Origin: Chrysaora quinquecirrha
Taxonomy: Eukaryota > Cnidaria > Scyphozoa > Semaeostomeae > Pelagiidae
Length of the DNA stretch: 64,000 nucleotides
Assembly (NCBI GenBank): GCA_014526335.1
Contig: JACTAT010000044.1
Span: forward strand, 1,422,456 to 1,486,455
Direction of reading: 5' to 3'
The position numbers and the translations under genes were made by a program. Below the pieces are notes generated by a model. That model ran no database searches, was not told the DNA's origin, and was given only the letters and a program-made list of their open reading frames with translations. Of the stretch, positions 1 through 9,138 are shown piece by piece (within the stretch, counting starts at the first letter, position 1; each line of letters opens with the position of its first letter).

Positions 1-72
1 TTAGGGTTAGGGTTAGGGTTAGGGTTAGGGTTAGGGTTAGGGTTAGGGTTAGGGTTAGGGTTAGGGTTAGCT

Positions 73-107
<35 letters not shown>

Positions 108-165
108 GTTAGGGTTAGGGTTAGGGTTAGGGTTAGGGTTAGGGTTAGGGTTAGGGGTTAGGGTT
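1..165 (+). repeat. Telomeric TTAGGG array
   Basis: Perfect TTAGGG hexamers run from base 1 to about 70, followed by near-perfect units with single-base slips to about 165. This is the canonical animal telomere repeat. The G-rich strand reads 5' to 3' away from the left edge, whereas a chromosome end lying to the left would show CCCTAA here. The array is therefore either interstitial, or the contig is oriented so that its chromosome end would lie to the right. Confidence 0.93.
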
Positions 166-1586
166 AGGGTTGGGGTTTGGGTTGGGGTTTACGGTTAGGG
201 TAAGGGTTATGGCTAGGGACAGGGTCAGTGTTAGGGTTAGGTTTAGTTCTAGGGTTAGTGTTAGGGTTATTGATAGTGTAAAGGTTATGGCTAAGGTTAG
301 GTTTAGGTTTAGGGCTAGGGTTAGGTTTAGTCTTAAGGTTGGGGTTAGGGATAGGGTTAGAGTTAGGGTTAAGATTGGGTTTGAGTAAGGACTAAGGATA
401 GGGTTAGGGTTAAATTTAAGGGTAGGGTTAGGAATTGGGTTGTGGTTACTGTTAGTGTTAGGTTTAGGGTTAGGATTAGAGTTGGGGTTAGGGTTAGGGT
501 TAGGGCTTGGGTTAATGTTAAGGTTAGGATTAGATTTAGGGTTAGGGTTATGGTTAGGGTTAGGGCTAGGGTTAGGGTTAGGGTTAGGGTTGGGTTAGGG
601 TTAGGGTTACGTTCAGGATTTGGTTTGGGGTTAAGGTCAAGGATAGGATTAGGTGTAGGGTTAGGGTTAGGGTTACAGTTAGGGTAATGGTTAGGGTTAG
701 AGATAGGATTATTGTTAGGTTTAGGACTAAGGCTAGGGTTAGGGTTAAGGTTAGGGTTAGCATTAGAGTTTGGGTTAGGGTTACGTTTAGGGCTAGGGCT
801 AGGGTTAGGGTTAGTGTTAAGGTTATCATTTTGGTTAGGGTTAGTGTTAGGGTTGGGGTTAGGGTTACGGTTAGGGTTAGGGTTAGGGTTAGGTTTACGG
901 CTAGGGTTAGGATTAGAGTTATGGTTATGGTTAGTGTTAGGGTAAGGGTTGGGCTTAAAGTTAGGGTTAAGGTTAGGGTTAGGGTTAGGGTTAGGGTTAG
1001 GATTAGGGTATGTGTTACAGTTGGGGTTAGCATTGGGATTAGGGTTAGGGTTAGGGCTGGGGTTAGGAGTTAGGGTTTGGTTTGAGGTGAGGTGAGGTTT
1101 TAGGGTAATGGTTAGGGTTTTGGTTGGAGTTGGGGTTATGGCTAGGGATAGGGTCATTGTTAGGGTTAGGTTTAGGGCTAGGGTTAGTGTTAGAGTTATG
1201 GTTAGTGTAAGGGTTATGGCTAAGGTTAGGGTTAGGTTTAGGGCTAGGGTTAGGTTTAGAGTTAGAGTTAGGGTTAACATTAGGTTTGATTTAGGACTAT
1301 GGATGGGGTTAGGGTTAAGTTTACGGCTAGGGTTAGGGATAGGGTTATGGGTTATGGTTGGTGTTAGGGTTAGGGTTACGGTTGGGTTTAGGGTTATGGT
1401 TAGTGTAAGGGTTAGGGCTAAGGTTAGGGTTAGGGTTAGGGTTAGAGTTACGGTTAAGATTGGGTTTGAGTTAGGGCTAGAGTTAGGGTTAGGGTTAAGT
1501 TTACGGCTAAGGTTAGGGTTAGAGTTATGGGGTTATGGTTAGTGTTAGGGTTAAGGTTGGGGTTAAAGTTAGGGTTGGGGTTTGGG

Positions 1587-1621
<35 letters not shown>

Positions 1622-1910
1622 ATTATGGGTTATGGTTAAAGTTAGGGTTAGGGTTGGGGTTATTGTAAGGGTTAGGGTTAGTGTTTGGGTTAGGGTTACT
1701 GTTAGGGTTAGGATTAGGATTAGGGTTAGGGTTAAGGCTAGGGTTAGGGGGTTGGGGTTAGTGGGGTTAGTGAGGTTTGGGTTAAGGGTTGGGGTTTGGT
1801 TGGAGTTAGGGTTAGGGTTGGGATAGGTTGTTAGGGTTAGGTTTGGTTTAGGGTTAGTGTTAGGGTTTGGTTAGGTTAGGGTTAGGGTTAGGGTTTTAGG
1901 GTTGGGTTTA
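166..1910 (+). repeat. Degenerate TTAGGG-derived satellite, copy A
   Basis: The block is built from 6-bp TTAGGG-like units with many single-base variants such as TTACGG, CTAGGG, TTATGG and TTAAGG. Variants are not random: longer phrases recur, such as a box reading GAGTTAGGACTA followed by AAGTTTACGGCTAGG, which also appears near 32-34 kb and 52-54 kb. It contains no gene. Long open frames here encode only two-residue periodic strings and are an effect of the hexamer lacking stops in those frames. Confidence 0.9.
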
Positions 1911-1913
1911 GAG

Positions 1914-2078
1914 TTAACACTGTTCGGTAGGGTTATTGGGGGTTAGTTATCTCAGGTTATTTGTCTGATTGGTTATGTGCATTTGTACTAGGGTTACGTG
2001 ACACGGCCTAAGGTTAGGGTTAGGACTATTTATTACGGCTGAAAATAGGGTTGGGGCACTTAGTTAAAGTTACTTTTC
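1914..2078 (+). mobile_element. Eroded end of a piggyBac-type MITE, copy A
   Basis: A TTAA at 1,914-1,917 is followed by CACTGTTCGGTA, the counterpart of the better-kept copy at 34,824. Downstream landmarks such as GTTATCTCAG, TTTGTCTGATTG, GTGCATTTGTA and CGTGACACG match that copy in order. Much of the sequence between them is missing or replaced by TTAGGG-like patches. It codes for nothing. It runs directly into the Penelope-like fragment. Confidence 0.6.
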
Positions 2079-3071
2079 TAAGCCCGTGTGGGTTTTCTTA
2101 CGGTAGATAGATGTTATGGGAGTGGAGGAATCCCCGGAATCCTTGTTGTCGATTAAAACATCAAGGAAAGCTAACTTCTTATTCAACTCTTTCTCTATGG
2201 TAAATTTTATGTTGGGGTGTTGGTTGTTAATATAATTAAAAAACAGAGAAGCATCCTGTTCTCAATTAAATAGACAAAAGTGTCATCCACATATCTAAGA
2301 TAATAAAACACAGGAGGGCCCTCGTACCTGTCAAGCCAAGTCTTTTCTTGGTGCCCCATGAAAAGATTAGCTAGAAGAGGGGCAAGGGGTGAGCCCATGG
2401 ATACCCCATCTACCTGGTCCTAAAAGACTCCCTTAAATAAAAAATGCGTTTGTGCTGTGGCAAATGAGAAAAGTTTAGTAAGATCATTCTTAGACAGCTT
2501 AAGATTAGAGTTACCTTCAAGAATATAAGTGACTGCGATATCTATAGACTCATGAAGAAGTATATTAGTAAAAAGGCTATCTACATGAAAAGAAACCATG
2601 AACTTGTTAGCAGTGTCTAAAGTATTAAGCTCTTCTACAAAAGAAAATGCATCTGAAACGGTGTACTCATTAGGTAAAAGAGGTTGCAAAAGACTACAAA
2701 GAAGTTTAGCAACCTTATAATTATAAGTTCTTACAGAGGATACTATGGGACGAAATGGAGGAGCGCTGTTAGGGGGCCTAGATTTATGCATTTTAGGAGA
2801 CAATAAATCCTAGCTGGTTGTGAACCTGACGGATAAACCTTATCATAAATTTACTTTTGTTTCCAATTTACTTTTGTTTTTAAGATTGCTAAGAAAGCGC
2901 TGCTATTGACTTTCTCTAGTGATAGTAGGGTCTACATCGAGTTTCTTAAATTTACTAGCATTGTTTATAATTTGAAAAATACCGTTATCATAATCGTTCC
3001 TGTTTAACACCACTACACCATTTCCTTTATCCGGTTTGAGAATGACAATGTCCATATTTCTTCTTAGGTGT
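2079..3071 (-). pseudogene. Penelope-like element reverse transcriptase fragment, copy A
   Basis: Reading leftwards, the translation passes through motifs typical of Penelope-like reverse transcriptases: DIVILKPDKGNGVVVLN near 3,050-3,000, a PKMHKSRPPN stretch near 2,795, motif A FHVDSLFTNI near 2,580, GSPLAPLLANLFMGH near 2,390 and the catalytic YVDD in YLRYVDDTF near 2,300. The N-terminus is missing, and the 3' side lacks the thumb and the GIY-YIG endonuclease. It is dead: an in-frame TAG follows FKGVF near 2,416, another stop lies near 2,915, and the frame shifts after YVDD. In motif A the usual first catalytic Asp is His (copy B has Asp). The start is cut off at the satellite boundary at 3,072. 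Family assignment is firm; activity is excluded. Confidence 0.88.
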
Positions 3072-4395
3072 GTTAGTTAGTTAGTTGGGTAGTAAGCTAG
3101 TTAGTTAGTTAGCTAGTTAGTTAGTTAGTTAGTTAGCTAGTGGGTTAGTTAATTAGTTAGTTAGTAAGCTGGTTAATTAGGTTGCAATTATAGCTTGTAT
3201 GTTAGTTATTTAATTGGTAAGTTAGTTACTTAGGTAGTTAGTTAGTTAGCTTGTTAGTTTGTTAGTTAGTTACTTAGTTAGTTTGTTTGTCAGTTTACTT
3301 GCTTGCTAGTAAATTAGAACGTTTGCAAGTTCATTTATTGGTAAATTAATTAGTTAATTAGTTAGCTTGTCAGTTAGCCTGCAAGCATAGCTTGTATGTT
3401 AGTTAGTTAGTAATCTACAGGGTTAATTAGCTAGTTGGTTACATAGTTAGTTAGTAGGATAGTTAGTTGGTTACTTAGTTGGTTTGTTAGTTAGTTAGTT
3501 TGTTGGCTGGTTAGTTAGTTAATTAGTTTGCAAGCATGGCATGTTAGTTAGATAGTTAATTAGTTTGCAAGCATGGCATGTATGTTAGTATGTTAGTAAG
3601 ATACAGAGTTAGCTGGTTGGTTGGTTAGTTAGTTAGCTTGTTATTTGGTTAGCTAGTTAGTTAGTTAGTTAGCTAGTAATATGCTTAGTTAGGTTTCAAG
3701 CATAACATGTATGTTATTAAGTTAGTGAGATAAAGAGTTAGTTAGTTAGTTGGTTACTTAGTTGGTTTCTTAGTTAGTTGGTTGGTTAGTAAGTTAGTTA
3801 ATTTTTTCTTTAGTTAGTTAGCTAGTTTATAAGTGAATTATATAATAGACGATTTTGATTGTTAGATAGGTAGTTAGTTAGGTTGCAAGCATAGCACGTA
3901 TGTTGGTTAGTTAGTAAGATAGCGGGTTGGTTAGTTTGTTATTTTGTTAGTTGGTTAGCTAGATAGTTAGTTAGTTAGTTATTAATATGCTTAGTTAGTA
4001 AATTAGATAGTTTGCAAGTTTTTTGTTAGTTAGTTAGCTGGAAAGTAAGCTAGTTAGTTAGCTTGCAAGCATAGCTTGTATGTTAGTAAGTAAGTAAGAT
4101 GCATAGTTAGTTAGTTAGTTGGTTACTTAGTTGGTTTTCTTAGTTAGTTAGTTGGTTAGTTAGTTAGTTAGGTAGAAAGTTAGTTAGTTTTTTAGTTTGT
4201 TGGATAGCTAGCTGGGTTGCAACCATAGCTGGTATGTTGGTTAGTTACTAAGATGGAGAGTTGGTTAGTTGGTTGGTTAGTTAGATAGTTAGTATGCTTG
4301 TTTGTTTTTTAGATAGCTAGTTAGTTTGCGAGCATAGCTTGTATGTTAGTTAGTTAGTAAGATACAGAGAAAGTTGGTTGGTTGGTTAGTTAGTT
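3072..4395 (+). repeat. TTAG (GTTA) satellite block
   Basis: Tandem GTTAGTTAG tracts are interrupted by a recurring marker close to GCAAGCATAGCTTGTATG, followed by TTAGTAAGATACAGAG. Markers are usually some 120-250 bp apart, giving a loose higher-order unit. No gene is present. The same block, with small differences, lies at 36,380-37,730. Confidence 0.9.
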
Positions 4396-7300
4396 TGCTT
4401 CTTCGAATTGACCGTTAAAAATTCTGGGGACAAGACTTACACTGAACCAGTTTTGGTAATTTTGCTTCGCAATTTGCAATGGGAACGGTTGCCTTATCCT
4501 CAAATGAAGTCGAAACTGTAGCTGAAACACCAACTGATGAGGAAACAATCACAGTCAACTCGTTGCCTATAGCCTCACAACAACACTCTTCGACCAGCTC
4601 CACCTCAACTTCGACATGTCAAAGGTGCAGAAAAACTTTCAAATCACCGCGAGGTCTACATCAACACCAACGAAAATGCCAACAAGGGTTGCCTTCATCT
4701 CAACTGCTTCATGAACCAGTGCAGCTTACGACATCCACACCAAGTACTGACCAGCATCTTTCCCTTGCTTGGGGGACATTGAACATAGATGAACTTACTT
4801 ACTTCATCAATAAGATATACGAGGAAAGAGTTTTCTGGAGACGGAATGTATTTCTGCTTCCATCTGGCAATGCAGGTAAAAGATTTATTGACGAATGCTC
4901 TCGCCTGATAAATGAATGGGTGAACGATACTCCACTCAAACACGTTGCCATAAAAGCTCTAATGATAATGCCATCATTACTGCTACAGAAATCAAGCAAG
5001 AATTCAAAAGCTAAAGACCATTCTGAGCAGCTTAGAAAACGTTTGGAAAAGTGACAATCCAGAGACTTTGACAGCTTAGTAATGGAAGCCAGGTATGTAC
5101 AAAGCAAGCTCAAAACCCAAAAAGTTCAGACAGTATTGAACAGTTAGCCAAAAATTTCAATGACCTGATGCTTGCTGGAAAAGTAAATGCTGCACTTCGC
5201 CTTTTGTCGGACAGCAAATCATGTGGCCTACTTCCTCTTAATGACGCTAACATCAAGCTGCTACGTGATAAACATCAAATGGGTGATGAAAAACACACAG
5301 ATCTTTTACTCGAAGATCCTGAGCCTCTATTTGGTTCGTATGCGTATGAGGATATTGATGGCTCTTTGATCCGAAAAATGGCAAGGGAGGGTAAAGGTGC
5401 GTCTGGTCCATCAAATCTTGATTCTGATGGGTGGCGACGCATCTTAACATCTTCATCTTTCGGGATCCATAGTACAAATTTATGCGAGTCAATTGCGGCC
5501 ATGACCAGGAAATTATGTTCAATGCGATATTGTGGTATTGATGGGTCTCTAGAAGCCTTCTTAGCCTCGAAATTGATTCCTTTAGACAAGAATCCTGGTG
5601 TGAGGCCAATTGGTGTAGGCGAGGTTTTACGTCGCAGCATGGGTCATGCTGTTAAGAAAACATTTTGCGATGAGATTATTGAAAGTGCTGGAGACTTACA
5701 GTTGTGCGCAGGTCAACTTGGGGGATGTGAAGCAGTAGTTCATGCAATGTTTGACATTTTTGGTGACAGTGAATGTGATGCTGTACTTCTTGTTGATGCT
5801 GACAATGCATTTAACTGTATTAACAGAAAGGTTATACTTCATAATGTCCGCATCATCTGTCCAATCATTGCTACTTATGTCATCAACTCTTATAACCATG
5901 AAGCAAGGTTGTTCGTCACTGGAGGCATCGAGATCTCATCTCAAGAAGGTACTACTCAGGGAGACCCTACAGCTATGCCCGTTTATGCTCTAGGATCAGT
6001 CCCTCTTCTTACATCTATTTCAACAAAGGAAACAACACATGCTGCTTATGCTGATGATCTCGTTTCAGCTGGTAAACTTAAGGATCTCTTACAATGGTGG
6101 CAAGGGCTTGTCAAATTTGGTCCCAAAACAGGTTATTTCCCCAAGGCAAGCAAATCTTGGTTAATAACAAAACATGATAAACTAGCACTCGCTAAGTTAA
6201 TTTTCAATGACACTTGAATCAATATTACTGCTGACAGCAAACGACATTTAGGTGCTGCGATCGGGAATATTGGTTTCAGGCATTCCTATGTTGAATTAAA
6301 AGTTGCCGCATGGGTCAAAGAGCTTCTCGTTTTAGCAGAAATTGCTAAATTTCATCCGCAAGCTGCATACTGTGCTTTTACTGCTGGATATCGTCATAAG
6401 TTTAACTATGTTTTAGGGACTATAGCAAACATCAGCAACGACCTTCAATCAGTTGAAAACGTAACTAGAAATCGACTTATTCCAGCTCTATGTGAAAACC
6501 GCTCATGCAGTGACAAGGAGCGTGAGCTTTTATCGCTGCCGGAGAAATTAGGTGGACTTGGTATTCCGATCATCACCAAAATGTCTGACATTGAGTATAA
6601 CACCTCGCGGAAGTCGACGCTCACTCTAGTGAACACGATCGTTAGTCAAAATCGGTTAAACCCAGATTTGATTGATGATTCAGAAAGTCAATTAGCACAA
6701 TTTACAAAGCAAGAGTATCATCGCAACTTATTAGCCAACCTGCGTACTGCTATGTCACCTAAGCAATTGAAAGCCAATGAAATCGCCCAATCCAATGGAT
6801 CCTCACTGTGGCTCTCCTCAATACCTCTTAAGTCGGAAGAATTTAATGTCACCAAAAGAGAATTTTTTGATGCCATCTACCTACGTTATGGCTGGCAGTT
6901 ACAAAGGCTCCCTGATGAGCGTGTTTGCCACAGCAAATTCAGCGTTGATCATGCGTTATGTTGCTAAGTTGGTGGCTTTGTATCTTTGAGGCATAATGAT
7001 CTCGTTAATGTAACAGCAGATCTTCTATCTTCTGTCTGCAAAGATGTCAGTAAGGAGCCTGTCCTTCAACCTTCACCAAATGGCAACAATGAGCTGCGAG
7101 CGGATATCTGCATGCGTGGCTTCTGGCAACGAATGCAAAGAGCATTTTGGATGTAAGGGTGTTTTATCCCTTCGCTCCAAGCTACCATTGTCAGTCTCTT
7201 AGCACAACGATGAAATCAATGGAGTCATCAAAGAAACGGAAATATAACGAGCGCATTTTGAATAATGAAAATGGCAGCTTCACACCACTTGTATTCACTA

Positions 7301-7671
7301 CTAATGGTGGCATGAGCAGAGAAACTCGGTGGTTCTATATCAGACTGTCAGAGATAATATCTGAAAAACATAAGCTATCTTTTGATGAAACCTCAGCTTC
7401 GGTGAAAAGAAAAATTTGTTTCAGTCTGCTTAGATAAACTGTCATGTGCATAAGAGGATCACGTTACCGTAAATATGCCATCCCAGTTGAAGAGATTGGA
7501 GACATTCTGCTGGTCAACAGTGCTGCAACAATTCAGCCATAAAATAGAACGTTTTTAGTTGATGACTTGGGCTGTTCTAGTTGATTACATTCCTTTGTTA
7601 AACGCCTTGTTCATTCTGGCACAAAATATTCTCTCAATTATATTGTAGATTTAAGAATAGAAAAAAAATAT
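4396..7671 (+). mobile_element. R2-like zinc-finger non-LTR retrotransposon, copy A
   Basis: A unique island sits between TTAG satellite blocks. It has an 83-bp leader before the first ATG at 4,479, one long broken coding region, a short 3' UTR and an A8 run near 7,661 that may be the remnant of an A tail. Single-ORF layout with an N-terminal C2H2 finger, a central reverse transcriptase and a C-terminal nuclease-like region resembles R2/NeSL/Hero-type elements; the exact clade is not resolved by eye. No target-site duplication can be judged because both flanks are repetitive. Confidence 0.8.
4479..7542 (+). pseudogene. Broken ORF of the R2-like element: C2H2 finger, reverse transcriptase, nuclease-like C-terminus (copy A)
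   Basis: The product would copy element RNA into a chromosomal nick. A C2H2 finger (CQRCRKTF, ending HQHQRKC) lies near residues 48-68. The reverse transcriptase shows motif A LLVDADNAFN (near 5,795), motif B EGTTQGDPTAMPVYALG (near 5,950) and motif C YADD (aspartates at 6,053-6,058). The C-terminus has RADICMRGFWQRMQR, then in another frame DVRVFYPFAPSY and KKRKYNERIL, with spaced Asp and Lys that could be a PD-(D/E)XK-type nuclease. About 1,000 codons in all. Breaks: TGA at 5,052 (shared with copy B), a one-base loss in an A run near 5,120, TGA at 6,215, TAA near 6,965, a one-base loss near 7,148, and TAA at 7,435 (shared) followed by about 35 further codons in frame to 7,542. Start taken at the first ATG upstream of the finger. 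Confidence 0.8.
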
Positions 7672-7689
7672 TATATAATTTGCGAATTT

Positions 7690-8244
7690 TTTTTTTGGTT
7701 AGTTAGTTAGTTAGTTAGTAAGCTTGTTATTTAGTAAATTAAATAGCTAGCGAGTTTGTTGGTTAGATAGTTTGTGAGTTAGTAAGCTTGTTAGTTAGCT
7801 TACAAGTATAATTTGTATGCTAAATAGTTAGTAAGATACAGAGTTAGTTAGTTAGTTGGTTTTTTATTTGGTTTGTTAGTTAGTTAATTGGTTTGTTAGT
7901 TAGTTAAATAGTTTGTTAGTTAGTTAGTTAGTTTGCAAGTTAATTAGATAGTTAGCGAGTTTGTTTGTTAGAGAGTTAGTTAGTCAGTTAGTAAGCTGGT
8001 TAGTTAGGTTGCAAGCATAACTTGTATGTTGGTTTGCTAGAATGATAGTTATTTAGTTAGTTGGTTAGTCAGTTGGTTAGTTAATTAGTTTGTTAATAAA
8101 TTAATTAGCTAGAGAGTTTGTTTGTTGGTTAGTTAGTTAGTTAGTTAGTAAGCTTTTCAGTTAGCTTGCAAGCATAGCTTGTATGTTAGTTAGTTAATAA
8201 ACTACAGAGTTAGTTAGCTAGTTGGTTATTTAGTTAGTTTGTTT

Positions 8245-8302
<58 letters not shown>

Positions 8303-8395
8303 AAGCTACTTAGTTAGTTGGCAAGCATAGCTTGTATGTTAGTAAGTTAAAAATATACATAGTTAGTTAGTTTGTTGGTTACTTAGTTGGTTTGT

Positions 8396-8449
<54 letters not shown>

Positions 8450-8523
8450 GTTTATTATTTGTTACATAGCTAGCTAGGTTGCAAGCATAGCTCGCATGTT
8501 GGTTAGTTAATAACATAGAAAGT

Positions 8524-8554
<31 letters not shown>

Positions 8555-8594
8555 TTAGCGCGTTAGTGAATTAGATTGTTTGTTAGTTTATTTC

Positions 8595-8625
<31 letters not shown>

Positions 8626-8638
8626 GTTAGTTAGTTAG
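7690..8638 (+). repeat. TTAG (GTTA) satellite block
   Basis: Same satellite as at 3,072, with the GCAAGCATAGCTTGTATG-type marker near 8,165 and 8,320 and pure TTAG tracts near 8,245-8,300. It runs into the assembly gap. It contains no gene. The counterpart in the second copy starts near 40,990. Confidence 0.9.
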
Positions 8639-9138
8639 NNNNNNNNNNNNNNNNNNNNNNNNNNNNNNNNNNNNNNNNNNNNNNNNNNNNNNNNNNNNNN
8701 NNNNNNNNNNNNNNNNNNNNNNNNNNNNNNNNNNNNNNNNNNNNNNNNNNNNNNNNNNNNNNNNNNNNNNNNNNNNNNNNNNNNNNNNNNNNNNNNNNNN
8801 NNNNNNNNNNNNNNNNNNNNNNNNNNNNNNNNNNNNNNNNNNNNNNNNNNNNNNNNNNNNNNNNNNNNNNNNNNNNNNNNNNNNNNNNNNNNNNNNNNNN
8901 NNNNNNNNNNNNNNNNNNNNNNNNNNNNNNNNNNNNNNNNNNNNNNNNNNNNNNNNNNNNNNNNNNNNNNNNNNNNNNNNNNNNNNNNNNNNNNNNNNNN
9001 NNNNNNNNNNNNNNNNNNNNNNNNNNNNNNNNNNNNNNNNNNNNNNNNNNNNNNNNNNNNNNNNNNNNNNNNNNNNNNNNNNNNNNNNNNNNNNNNNNNN
9101 NNNNNNNNNNNNNNNNNNNNNNNNNNNNNNNNNNNNNN
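8639..9138. other. Assembly gap of 500 N
   Basis: Exactly 500 N, a conventional scaffold gap of unknown true size. TTAG satellite lies on the left and degenerate TTAGGG satellite on the right, so the direct join of these blocks is not shown by sequence. Confidence 0.99.

Noticed and set aside
369..1280. Long open frames with periodic two-residue proteins (Pro-Asn, Leu-Thr, Arg-Val, Gly-Leu strings) here and through all TTAGGG blocks.
   Set aside because: The hexamer has no stop codon in four of six frames, so long frames arise automatically. Composition is purely periodic, frames overlap on both strands, and there is no start context or domain.
4695..5113. Minus-strand frames opposite the R2-like ORF (also 5,253-5,640 and 38,581-38,968).
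   Set aside because: They are antisense shadows of the retroelement coding frame and are repeated in both copies only because the sense strand is conserved.
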